Shown here in pieces: positions 1 through 7,300 of a stretch of 8,263 nt of DNA; positions within the stretch are counted from its first letter, which is position 1; each line of letters opens with the position of its first letter. Below the pieces are notes generated by a model. That model searched no databases. It had not been told where the DNA came from and was given only the letters and a program-made list of their open reading frames with translations. Source of the DNA: Chitinophaga pinensis (GTDB taxonomy: Bacteria; Bacteroidota; Bacteroidia; SXHM01); the NCBI GenBank assembly GCA_945889235.1, contig CAMDBK010000124.1, forward strand, positions 1 to 8,263, in the 5' to 3' direction. The position numbers were made by a program, and so were the translations under genes.

Positions 1-2883
1 AAAGATGCCGAAACTTTGTTGCAACGTTTTATTGATAACCGTCCCGAAAGCCCGAAAACAAAGGCTGCATGGTTTGAGATGGGTAAATTTCAATACCGCA
101 AAAAGAGTTGGAAAAAAGCGGTGGAATGGTTTGAGAAACTAAACACTTACGATTTGAATAACGATGAGTTGGCTGAATTTTATTTCAAGTCGGGCTACAG
201 TTATTTCATGCTAACGGATTTTAAAAATGCGAAAACCAACCTCGACCAGATAAAAGGAATTGAGAATAAGTACTCAGCTCCGGCAACGTATTACAGCGCT
301 CATATTGCCTACATAGAAGAGAATTATGAAACGGCTTTGCAGGATTTTCTGAAACTTGAAAACGATAAAATTTTTGGTGTGGTGGTTCCGTTTTATATCA
401 CGCAACTTTATTTTATGCAGAAGAAGTATGATAAGGTAATTGAATACGGAACGCCTTTGCTTTCTTCTGCCAACACCAAGCGTGTTCCTGAAATTGCAAA
501 GTTGGTTGGTGAATCGTATTTCAATAAAGAACTATATAAAGAAGCAGTTCCGCAACTGACTTTGTTTATTGATAATGCCGGAATTGTTACCCGCGAGGAT
601 AATTACCAGTTGGGTTATGCACTTTATAAAAACGGTGAATACGAGAAGGCGATTACGTATTTAGAAAAGGTTGCCGGAGATGCAGATAAGTTAACGCAAA
701 TCGCTTACTACAACATTGCCGATTGCTACCTGAAATCGGGAAAGAAACCTGCCGCGCGCAACTCCTTCAAGCAGGCTTCATCATTTGAATTTGACAAAGA
801 AATTCAGGAAGATGCCTTGTTCAATTATGCAAAGCTGGCTTACGAACTTTCATTCAATCCATATAATGAAGCCATAACTGCGTTTGAAGAATATATCCGC
901 AAGAACCAGCAATCACCGCGTGTTGAGGAAGCATACACCTTTTTATTAGATGTTTACCTGACAACAAAAAACTACAAACATGCGCTTGAGTCCATTGAGC
1001 CGATTAAGAATAAGGATGATAAAATGAAGCGCACTTATCAGCGCATTGCGTATTACCGTGGCGTTGAATTATTCAACGATTTGAATTATCAGGCAGCGAT
1101 AGCGCATTTTGATCTTTCACTTAAATCACCTATGGACAAAGAGTTTGAGGCTGGTGCTGACTACTGGAAAGGCGAAGCAAAATACAAACTGAATAATTTT
1201 GACGGAGCAATTACCGACTACAATAAATTTCTGTATGTGCCGGGTGTTAACCATGATAAATACAAGACTGTAAACTACAACCTGGGTTATGCGTATTTCA
1301 AAAAAGGTGATTACCCGAATGCCGTTCAGTGGTTCAGAAAATATGCTGCTTCAGCTGATGACGACAGTAAAAAATTATGCGATGCTTATATCAGAATTGG
1401 TGACTGCTATTTTCTGACACGTGAAAACCAACTGGCAATTGATTTTTATGATAAAGCTATTAAGGTTGGCGCTTTGGATGTTGATTACTCACTTTTCCAG
1501 ATTGCAGTCTGCTATGGGTTGCAGAATAAAAATGAATCAAAAATTGCTGCATTGGAATCATTGCTGAATACGTATAAGAACTCAGCCTACTCAGCTGATG
1601 CGAAATATGAAATTGCCGAAAGCTACCTGTTGAACGATGGTCAGGATAACGCACTGACTTGGTTTCAGCGCGTGATTACTGAGCATCCGAAATCGGCTTA
1701 TGTGAAAAAATCAATGTTGTCAAGCGCACAGATATACTACAACAAAAATCAGGATGAGCAGGCGCTTGATCTTTTCAAAAAAGTGTATGCTGAATATCCC
1801 GGAACATCGGAGAAAAACGATGCAATGCTGCAGATAAAAAAGATTTATGTGGAAGGTGGAAAAGTGCAGGAATTTGAAAACTGGCTGAAAAGCAATGCAC
1901 CCGGATTCAATGTAGCTACGCTGGATACAGCCAATTATGAGGTTGCAGAAAAGAAATACCTGGAGTCGAAATTTTCTGAAGCTTATGATAATTTTAATAC
2001 GTACCTCACCAAATATCCAACCGGAAATTTTGAACTGAATGCAAAATTCTACCGTGCTGAAAGCGCTTACCAGTTGAAGAAATACGATGAAGCATTGGAA
2101 GGATATAACTATGCAATTGGCAGAGCTAAAAATATTTTCACGGAAAAATCGCTGATACGCGCTGCGGATATCCACTACTTCCGTAAAAATTATTCAGATG
2201 CAAAACTGATGTTTGCGGTTTTGGAAGAAGTGGCGGAAGTGGAGCAAAACCTGATTAATTCACGCATAGGATTGATGCGCTGCAATTACGAATTAGGTGA
2301 ATATGATGAAGCTTCGCGCTATGCAGAGAAAGTAATAATTATGGAAAAAATTGGTGATGATATTTTTAATGAAGCACATTTGATTATCGCAAAATCTGCA
2401 TTGGCGCAGGAAAAAGAAGGCCTTGCATTGGCAGCATTTAATAAGGTTGCAGGTTCATCACAAACTGTTGTTGGCGCAGAAGCAGAATACAATGTAGCGG
2501 CTATCCAGAAGAGACAAGGTAACTATGACGCGAGTGAGAAAACTATTTTAACGATAATAAAAAATCGTCCGTCTTATCCATATTGGGTAGCAAAATCATT
2601 TATTCTTCTTGCTGATATTTATGTTGCCAAGGACGATGATTTTCAGGCAAAGCTGACCTTGCAAAACCTGATTGATAAATACGAAGGCGAGGACTTGAAA
2701 AAAATTGCACAGGAAAAACTGAATGCCATTATCCAGCGAGAAAACGATGAAGAACTGATGAAGGAAATGAAAATGAAAGAAGAAATCTACATACAGTTTA
2801 ACCAGAATAACAAAGAACAGAAATTGTTTGAGGAGGAAATTATGCCTTCCGATACTTTACAAACTCTCCCAAACCAGGAATAA
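1..2883 (+). CDS. Large tetratricopeptide-repeat (TPR) protein, 5' truncated
   Basis: The reading frame is open from base 1 (first codon AAA) to TAA at 2881-2883, giving 960 visible residues. The true start lies upstream; the TTG codons at 16 and 19 are only internal Leu codons. Almost the whole protein is a succession of paired helices of TPR type, with the usual small/aromatic pattern (W-x-x-x-G-x-x-x-Y ... A-x-x-x-F/Y). Clear units include fragment residues 23-47 and 201-224 (GYALYKNGEYEKAITYLEKV). The last ~47 residues are highly charged and lack TPR pattern (ELMKEMKMKEE, then a Pro/Gln-containing tail). TPR solenoids bind proteins or scaffold complexes. Any signal peptide or lipobox would be in the missing part, so location is unseen. 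The next gene, an outer-membrane barrel, starts one base after the stop, which suggests a periplasmic or envelope role. Bacteroidota commonly carry TPR proteins of about 1000 residues like this; I know of no assigned function. Confidence 0.93.
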   Translation, partial: KDAETLLQRFIDNRPESPKTKAAWFEMGKFQYRKKSWKKAVEWFEKLNTYDLNNDELAEFYFKSGYSYFMLTDFKNAKTNLDQIKGIENKYSAPATYYSAHIAYIEENYETALQDFLKLENDKIFGVVVPFYITQLYFMQKKYDKVIEYGTPLLSSANTKRVPEIAKLVGESYFNKELYKEAVPQLTLFIDNAGIVTREDNYQLGYALYKNGEYEKAITYLEKVAGDADKLTQIAYYNIADCYLKSGKKPAARNSFKQASSFEFDKEIQEDALFNYAKLAYELSFNPYNEAITAFEEYIRKNQQSPRVEEAYTFLLDVYLTTKNYKHALESIEPIKNKDDKMKRTYQRIAYYRGVELFNDLNYQAAIAHFDLSLKSPMDKEFEAGADYWKGEAKYKLNNFDGAITDYNKFLYVPGVNHDKYKTVNYNLGYAYFKKGDYPNAVQWFRKYAASADDDSKKLCDAYIRIGDCYFLTRENQLAIDFYDKAIKVGALDVDYSLFQIAVCYGLQNKNESKIAALESLLNTYKNSAYSADAKYEIAESYLLNDGQDNALTWFQRVITEHPKSAYVKKSMLSSAQIYYNKNQDEQALDLFKKVYAEYPGTSEKNDAMLQIKKIYVEGGKVQEFENWLKSNAPGFNVATLDTANYEVAEKKYLESKFSEAYDNFNTYLTKYPTGNFELNAKFYRAESAYQLKKYDEALEGYNYAIGRAKNIFTEKSLIRAADIHYFRKNYSDAKLMFAVLEEVAEVEQNLINSRIGLMRCNYELGEYDEASRYAEKVIIMEKIGDDIFNEAHLIIAKSALAQEKEGLALAAFNKVAGSSQTVVGAEAEYNVAAIQKRQGNYDASEKTILTIIKNRPSYPYWVAKSFILLADIYVAKDDDFQAKLTLQNLIDKYEGEDLKKIAQEKLNAIIQRENDEELMKEMKMKEEIYIQFNQNNKEQKLFEEEIMPSDTLQTLPNQE

Positions 2884-2884
2884 C

Positions 2885-4576
2885 ATGAAAAAGATAATAA
2901 GTATAACGTTTGCACTATTGTTTTTGGGAAGTATTATTTCACTTGCCCAAACCAAGGAAAACCTTCCTGAGATGGAGTTTGAGCACACCAAGCCATCGGA
3001 CCGAGCTACAAAAAATGCAATAAAAATCAGTGACAATCCTGAGGTGAAAGATGATACGCTGGTGATTGCACCACTGAATTATACCATATTGAAAAAGCAG
3101 GAAAAACCTGAATACAAGGTTGAGAAAATAAAGCCAGCCAAGATTGTGGATGAGCCATTGAAAAAACTTTACAAGCATTACGCTAAAGTTGGTTTCGGAA
3201 ATTATACTTCGCCATTGGTTGAGTTTAGTATGAGCAACCTGCGTAGCAAAGATTATGCAGGCAGCGTTTACCTGAAGCATTATTCCATGAACGGAAAATT
3301 GAAAGAGGTGGGCCCGCCACAAATCAGCGACAACGAAATAGTGTTGGATGGAAAAAAGTTCTTCAAAGAGTTTACGCTGAACGGAAATCTTGCTTACAAA
3401 CGGAATGTGGTTCATCAGTATGGCTTTGATGTTGATTCGTTTCCGTCAGATAGTTTTCCTGCTTTCAGCAAAGGCGCAACCAAGCAGCGTTTTTCGTTTA
3501 TCGGAACTTCCGTTGATTTGACTTCTTCGGAATTGCGTCCTTCTAAATGGTTGCAGAAAATTGGAATTGATTACTACAACTTTCAGGACAAATTAGGAAC
3601 GACTGAAAATAAATTTGGTTTCATGGCTAACCTTGTTAAAGACGTTTCCAAAAAATCGGATGTGCTGATTGATGTAGGAGTTGACTATTATAATGAGAAG
3701 ATGACTGTGCATGGCGGCAATAACTTTATTCCGCGCTTACGTGCGGCATTTGCCACCAGCGGAAAAACATGGAAACTGAAAGTGGGAATTGGAACAGCAT
3801 TGGACATAACCGACTCGTTAACCAAAGGCTACATTTATCCGCAACTGGATTTCCAGTATTCGCTGGTTGAAAATATTTTCTACTTCTATGCAGGAGCAAA
3901 CGGAGATTTGCAACGTAACAGTTTCCGCAACCTTACTTCTGAAAATCCTTTTATTGCATCTGACATTGCTCTTAAAAATAGTAACCAGCAGGCAAAATTA
4001 TTTGTAGGTCTGCGCGGTGCATTCAGTTCTAAAATGACGTTTAATGCTTTTGTATCGCAGAGTTTTATTAATAACATGCCTTATTATGTAAATCAAATTG
4101 ACACAGGTTCAGTAGCAGGAAATGTTTTTGATGTGGTTTACGATAAAACTTCATTGCTTACAGTTGGTGGTGATTTAGGTTTTCAGGCAGGTGAGAAGCT
4201 GATGCTGAATGCTTCTGCTTTCTACAACTTTTATGCAATGGATAAGCAGTTGCAGCCTTGGCACCGTCCGGCAATCACCGGCAAGTTCACGGGAAAATAT
4301 AATCTGAAAGACAAAATAATTATATCGGCTGATGTGTATTATTTAGGGCCGCAGTTTGGTCGCACATTTATTCAGGATAGCATTGGAACTATTACATATG
4401 ATGCAGTAAAAATTAAAAGTCTTATTGATGTAAATCTTGGAGTTGAATACCGCTACAACAAACGTTTTTCGGCTTTTGTGCATTTCAACAATATAGCTTC
4501 TTACCGCTATTATCGCTGGAATCAATATCCCTCACAGCGCTTTAATTTTATAGTTGGGCTGACTGCGAATTTCTAA
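2885..4576 (+). CDS. Outer-membrane beta-barrel protein (TonB-receptor-like, no plug seen)
   Basis: 563 residues. I chose ATG 2885 because it directly begins a signal peptide (MKK, a hydrophobic core at residues 4-20, cleavage likely at SLA|Q, residues 21/22) and lies one base after the preceding TAA; the frame also extends upstream to a TTG at 2828, inside the TPR gene. A weak AGGA at 2876-2879 sits 5 nt before the ATG. Residues 22-95 are a polar Lys/Glu/Pro-rich linker. From about 97 (HYAKVGFGNYTSPLVEFSM) to the end the sequence alternates amphipathic strands with aromatic girdles and polar loops, and it ends in ...GLTANF, the C-terminal Phe typical of outer-membrane barrels handled by BamA. 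Database searches would probably label it a TonB-dependent receptor or porin, but I see no plug domain or TonB box. It is evidently co-transcribed with the TPR gene, so it may be that protein's membrane partner. Substrate unknown. Confidence 0.9.
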   Translation: MKKIISITFALLFLGSIISLAQTKENLPEMEFEHTKPSDRATKNAIKISDNPEVKDDTLVIAPLNYTILKKQEKPEYKVEKIKPAKIVDEPLKKLYKHYAKVGFGNYTSPLVEFSMSNLRSKDYAGSVYLKHYSMNGKLKEVGPPQISDNEIVLDGKKFFKEFTLNGNLAYKRNVVHQYGFDVDSFPSDSFPAFSKGATKQRFSFIGTSVDLTSSELRPSKWLQKIGIDYYNFQDKLGTTENKFGFMANLVKDVSKKSDVLIDVGVDYYNEKMTVHGGNNFIPRLRAAFATSGKTWKLKVGIGTALDITDSLTKGYIYPQLDFQYSLVENIFYFYAGANGDLQRNSFRNLTSENPFIASDIALKNSNQQAKLFVGLRGAFSSKMTFNAFVSQSFINNMPYYVNQIDTGSVAGNVFDVVYDKTSLLTVGGDLGFQAGEKLMLNASAFYNFYAMDKQLQPWHRPAITGKFTGKYNLKDKIIISADVYYLGPQFGRTFIQDSIGTITYDAVKIKSLIDVNLGVEYRYNKRFSAFVHFNNIASYRYYRWNQYPSQRFNFIVGLTANF

Positions 4577-4578
4577 GA

Positions 4579-4610
4579 AAAGTGTTCATGTGTTAAAGTG
4601 TTCGGGTGTT
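4579..4610. repeat. Tandem duplication, two 16-bp units
   Basis: Two adjacent units, AAAGTGTTCATGTGTT (4579-4594) and AAAGTGTTCGGGTGTT (4595-4610), differ at only two of 16 positions. They start three bases after the barrel gene's stop codon and fill almost half of the 74-bp spacer before the next gene. The unit itself contains GTGTT twice, so a slippage origin is likely. No function is evident. Confidence 0.8.
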
Positions 4611-4642
4611 AATGTTTCTCTAATTTAGCACCACACTTTAAC
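4592..4642. repeat. 10-bp perfect inverted repeat in spacer
   Basis: GTTAAAGTGT (4592-4601) and its exact reverse complement ACACTTTAAC (4633-4642) are separated by 31 bases. The left arm lies within the 16-bp tandem repeat and the right arm ends 8 bases before the next start codon. The arms are AT-rich, the loop is long and no T-run follows, so this is not a convincing terminator. It could be an operator-like site, a leader hairpin or a by-product of repeat expansion. Confidence 0.5.
4621..4628 (+). promoter_or_regulatory. Possible weak -7 box for the T9SS cargo gene
   Basis: TAATTTAG matches the Bacteroidota -7 consensus TAnnTTTG at five of six fixed positions and lies 22 bases before ATG 4651, which would give a short leader. 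No convincing TTG-type -33 element is found at the expected distance; only GTGTT at 4598-4602 is near. AT-rich spacers give such matches easily, so the cargo gene could equally be read from upstream. Confidence 0.25.
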
Positions 4643-4650
4643 TCAATAAC

Positions 4651-7008
4651 ATGCTAAGAAAATTACTCTTTCTCACGTTCTCACTTTCTTACGTTCTAAC
4701 TTCCCAAGCTCAGATAAATCTCAGCGTTGCCGGTCATCTGAGTTACCAAACCCTTCATGAAACAAACCTGAGCGATGTCTGGGGTTATGTAGATGAAGAC
4801 GGAAATGAATATGCTCTGGTTGGAATGGATGAAGGTGGAATTTCCATTGTTGATATTACCGACCCGCAAAACATGACTGAATTATTTTCAGTTCCCGGAA
4901 CTGCCAGCAACTGGTGGGAAATAAAAATCTGGAATGACAAGGCGTATGTTACAACTGAAGGGGGCGGAGGTCTGATGGTTATTGATTTGAGCCCATTACC
5001 TCAAAACTCAAATCTTACCGTCAGTTATTTTACAAGTGGTGGTTGGGCTACAGCTCACAACCTATGGATTGATGAAAACGGAATTCTTTACATCTTCGGT
5101 GCTAACCGAGGAGTTGGAGGTGTTATAATGTATGACCTGAATATTGACCCGGTGAATTTATCAGAGATTGGAAGTTACAATGATTACTATGTTCACGATG
5201 CAATTGTAATTAATGATACTATGTATGCAGCACATATTCGTGACGGATTTTTTTCCATCATTGATGTAACGGATAAAGCCAATCCGGTTGTGCTCGCATC
5301 GGCTAACACACCTAACAACCAAACACACAACATCTGGGTTTCGGACGACAGGAATTATGTTTACACCACCGATGAAGTGAGTGGAGCTTACATTACAGAA
5401 TATGATATTTCAGATTTTCAGAACATCACTGAAACTGATAGAATACAAAGCAGCCCGGGTGAAAATGTAATTCCTCACAATGCCTATTTTTTAAACGGAT
5501 ACGTTCTCACTTCCTACTTTAATGATGGCGTTGTAATTTATGATGTTTCGCAGCCAGGCAATATGGTTGAAGTTGGACATTACGATACATCACCCTACAG
5601 CGGAATAGGTTTTACAGGTGTTTGGGGGATTTATTTCGGGCTGCCCTCTGCAAATATTATTGCAGGTGATGTTACCGAAGGACTTTATATTCTGTCTCCG
5701 AATTATGTTCGCGGTGCATACCTTGAAGGAATAATTACAGACCAGAATTCAGGTTTTCCTGTGCCGAATGCAAGTGTTGAAATTATCCTTCCGGGTGATG
5801 TTGACCACAGTCAGCTTAACGGTGAATACCGCATGGGAACTGCACAAACAGGTAGTTATACTGTAGTATTTTCCAAGCCTGCATATCTCAGTGATACTAT
5901 TAGTAATGTAATATTAACGAATGGAAATATCACCACTCTTGATGTTCAGTTAGTGCCGCTTGTTCCTTTTTCTTTTTCAGGAAATGTTACTCAGCTTGGA
6001 AATGGTTCAGTTGTGGACTCTGCAATTGTAAGGATTGAAAATTATCAATACTTCTATGAAGTTTATACCGATGAAAACGGTGATTTTACTATTCCGGTTT
6101 TTTATGAAGGAACGTTTGATATTTTCATAGGCAAGTGGGAATTTCATACAACGTGTTTCAGCGATTCCACTATCAGCGAATTTAACAATGTGTTCAATAT
6201 TCAACTGGAAAAAGGGTTGTATGAAGATTTTACATTTGATAATGGCTGGACAACTTCGGCAAATGCAACGCGTGGATTATGGGAATACGGCAAACCTTTC
6301 GGAACTTTTTTCGGACCAATTGCATTGCATCCGAGTTTTGATTCGCCCGATTGTGGTGACAGAGCTTACACCTCAGGTAATGATGGAAATATTTACAATG
6401 AAGTAGACGGAACCATTACGCTTACTTCTCCTGTATTTGATGCTACCTATATTGCTGATCCCTGGATAACGTATTACCGTTGGTTTTTCAATGCAAATCT
6501 GAACACAGCCACTGCCGGGAATGATACAATGAAAATATCGTTGAGCAACGGAAGTGATACAGTAGTGATTGAAAAAGTTCATGCCTATACAAGTGTAAAT
6601 ACACTCTGGAATCTGCACAGTGAGCGCATCAGCGATTACCTAATGCCAACTTCTACTATGCAGTTTAGTGTAAAAGTCAGCGACCTTAATAATGTTATTG
6701 ATGACCACACCGAAGCAGGAATGGACGGTGTTCAGATTACATCAGCATCAATTGGTGTTGATGAAAACACAACTACAGAAATTATAGTTTACCCTAACCC
6801 GGCAGAGAATTATATTGCTATTAAATCTGGAAACAAAATCAGAAACACTAAACTTGAAATAGTAAGCCTTACAGGACAGGTGATTTTTGAAACTTCACAA
6901 GTCAATACCGATTCCAGAATTGACATTTCTTCATTGAGCAGCGGTGTATATTATTTGCACTTGTTTAGTGCAGACACAATTTACTCAACTAAAGTGGTAA
7001 AGATGTAA
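4651..7008 (+). CDS. T9SS-secreted choice-of-anchor B / LVIVD beta-propeller protein
   Basis: 785 residues, secreted or surface-anchored. Signal peptide at 1-20 (cleavage near SQA|Q). Residues 41-350 hold seven blade repeats, each starting with W or H and ending in a V/I-x-D-(I/V/L)-(S/T)-(D/P)-type strand; starts are about W44, W89, H136, H182, H226, H276 and W325. This is the LVIVD/choice-of-anchor B propeller (TIGR04312 type). Residues ~355-437 form a carboxypeptidase-regulatory-like domain (GIITDQNSGFPVPNASVEI), and ~440-520 a second similar beta domain (YTDENGDFTIPVF). Residues ~523-700 look like a lectin/MAM-type jelly roll (DFTFDNGWT ... GLWEYGKP ... GMDGVQI). Residues 711-785 are a type A T9SS sorting domain (VYPNPAEN, then SLSSGVYYLHL and a basic end, KVVKM), normally removed on export. 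The only cysteines are C502 and C568. Such proteins may bind ligands or adhere to surfaces, but no enzyme motif is seen and the ligand is unknown. It probably ends its transcript at the hairpin just after the stop. Confidence 0.93.
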   Translation: MLRKLLFLTFSLSYVLTSQAQINLSVAGHLSYQTLHETNLSDVWGYVDEDGNEYALVGMDEGGISIVDITDPQNMTELFSVPGTASNWWEIKIWNDKAYVTTEGGGGLMVIDLSPLPQNSNLTVSYFTSGGWATAHNLWIDENGILYIFGANRGVGGVIMYDLNIDPVNLSEIGSYNDYYVHDAIVINDTMYAAHIRDGFFSIIDVTDKANPVVLASANTPNNQTHNIWVSDDRNYVYTTDEVSGAYITEYDISDFQNITETDRIQSSPGENVIPHNAYFLNGYVLTSYFNDGVVIYDVSQPGNMVEVGHYDTSPYSGIGFTGVWGIYFGLPSANIIAGDVTEGLYILSPNYVRGAYLEGIITDQNSGFPVPNASVEIILPGDVDHSQLNGEYRMGTAQTGSYTVVFSKPAYLSDTISNVILTNGNITTLDVQLVPLVPFSFSGNVTQLGNGSVVDSAIVRIENYQYFYEVYTDENGDFTIPVFYEGTFDIFIGKWEFHTTCFSDSTISEFNNVFNIQLEKGLYEDFTFDNGWTTSANATRGLWEYGKPFGTFFGPIALHPSFDSPDCGDRAYTSGNDGNIYNEVDGTITLTSPVFDATYIADPWITYYRWFFNANLNTATAGNDTMKISLSNGSDTVVIEKVHAYTSVNTLWNLHSERISDYLMPTSTMQFSVKVSDLNNVIDDHTEAGMDGVQITSASIGVDENTTTEIIVYPNPAENYIAIKSGNKIRNTKLEIVSLTGQVIFETSQVNTDSRIDISSLSSGVYYLHLFSADTIYSTKVVKM
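4669..4700 (+). repeat. 16-bp tandem duplication inside signal-peptide codons
   Basis: TTTCTCACGTTCTCAC (4669-4684) is followed at once by TTTCTTACGTTCTAAC (4685-4700), identical at 14 of 16 positions. The duplication covers most of the signal-peptide core of the T9SS cargo gene. Since 16 is not a multiple of three, the two copies are read in different frames, yet both give hydrophobic or small residues (residues ~7-17, FLTFSLSYVLT). It has the same period as the repeat at 4579-4610 and, compared with that repeat's reverse complement, partly matches it around CACTTT. Confidence 0.7.
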
Positions 7009-7043
7009 AACAAAAAACCCCGCTTGCGCAGGGTTTTTTGTTT
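7008..7043. terminator. Bidirectional intrinsic terminator between convergent genes
   Basis: A perfect 13-bp stem pairs 7008-7020 (AAACAAAAAACCC) with 7031-7043 (GGGTTTTTTGTTT) around a 10-base loop, in which CG/CG can pair around CTTG. Each strand has an A-run before and a T-run after the GC core, so it works in either direction. It begins at the last base of the T9SS cargo gene's stop codon and ends 15 bases before the stop of the opposing histone-like gene. Confidence 0.9.
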
Positions 7044-7058
7044 AAAAACTGGAAGAAA

Positions 7059-7250
7059 TTATTTTTTCTTCTTAGCAGCTTTCTTAGCCGCAGGCTTCTT
7101 AGCTGCTGCTTTTTTAGCAGGCTTCTTAGCTGCTTTTTTCTTAGCTACGGGTTTTTTAGCAGCTGTTTTTTTCTTTGCAGCTGGTTTTTTCTTCGCAGCG
7201 GGCTTTTTTGCAGCTGCTTTTTTAGGAGCTGCTTTTTTTGCTTTTGCCAT
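7059..7250 (-). CDS. Histone H1-like Lys/Ala/Pro-rich DNA-binding protein
   Basis: 63 residues, starting MAKAKKAAPKK. I chose the ATG at 7250-7248 because everything after it is the typical basic repeat; a 16-residue upstream extension of the frame is unlike it and would overlap the mapped promoter. Composition: 30 Lys, 24 Ala, 6 Pro and one each of Met, Thr and Val, with no acidic, aromatic or Cys residue. It is built from degenerate pentads (AAKKP, AAKKK). This resembles the C-terminal tail of eukaryotic histone H1 and bacterial H1-like proteins (the Hc1 or AlgP-tail type), which bind DNA without sequence specificity and compact it. There is no folded domain, so it is probably disordered until bound to DNA or RNA. 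The leader is A-rich with no Shine-Dalgarno sequence, as is usual in Bacteroidota. It is monocistronic between its own promoter and the shared terminator. The role in chromosome packing is inferred from composition only. Confidence 0.85.
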   Translation of the reverse strand: MAKAKKAAPKKAAAKKPAAKKKPAAKKKTAAKKPVAKKKAAKKPAKKAAAKKPAAKKAAKKKK

Positions 7251-7300
7251 GGTGTTTTTTGTTTTTTTAGTTAAACAATAATTATTGGTTTTAAACATCT

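Noticed and set aside
1720..2175. Minus-strand frame of about 150 codons within the TPR gene
   Set aside because: It is wholly inside a well-supported gene, with composition (Phe, Ile, Cys, Ser) typical of an antisense shadow and no recognisable motif.
2831..2883. A strong Shine-Dalgarno-like AGGAGG with ATG at 2842, suggesting an internal start of a 13-residue peptide
   Set aside because: It is in frame with the TPR gene and is simply its Glu-Glu-Glu-Ile-Met codons; Bacteroidota rely little on Shine-Dalgarno pairing. At most it may help ribosomes reach the next start.
2828..2884. Upstream TTG start for the barrel gene
   Set aside because: It would put 19 residues ahead of a complete signal peptide and overlap the TPR gene by 56 bases; ATG 2885 is far better.
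2939..3415. Minus-strand frame of about 158 codons within the barrel gene
   Set aside because: It is an antisense shadow of a gene with a clear signal peptide and barrel pattern, with no domain or start context of its own.
6188..6406. Short plus-strand frame within the T9SS cargo gene
   Set aside because: It is out of frame inside an intact long gene and has no domain pattern.
7024..7281. Plus-strand Phe/Leu/Ala-rich frames that look like membrane proteins
   Set aside because: They are the complement of the AAKKP repeats of the minus-strand histone-like gene; the low-complexity DNA is open in several frames.
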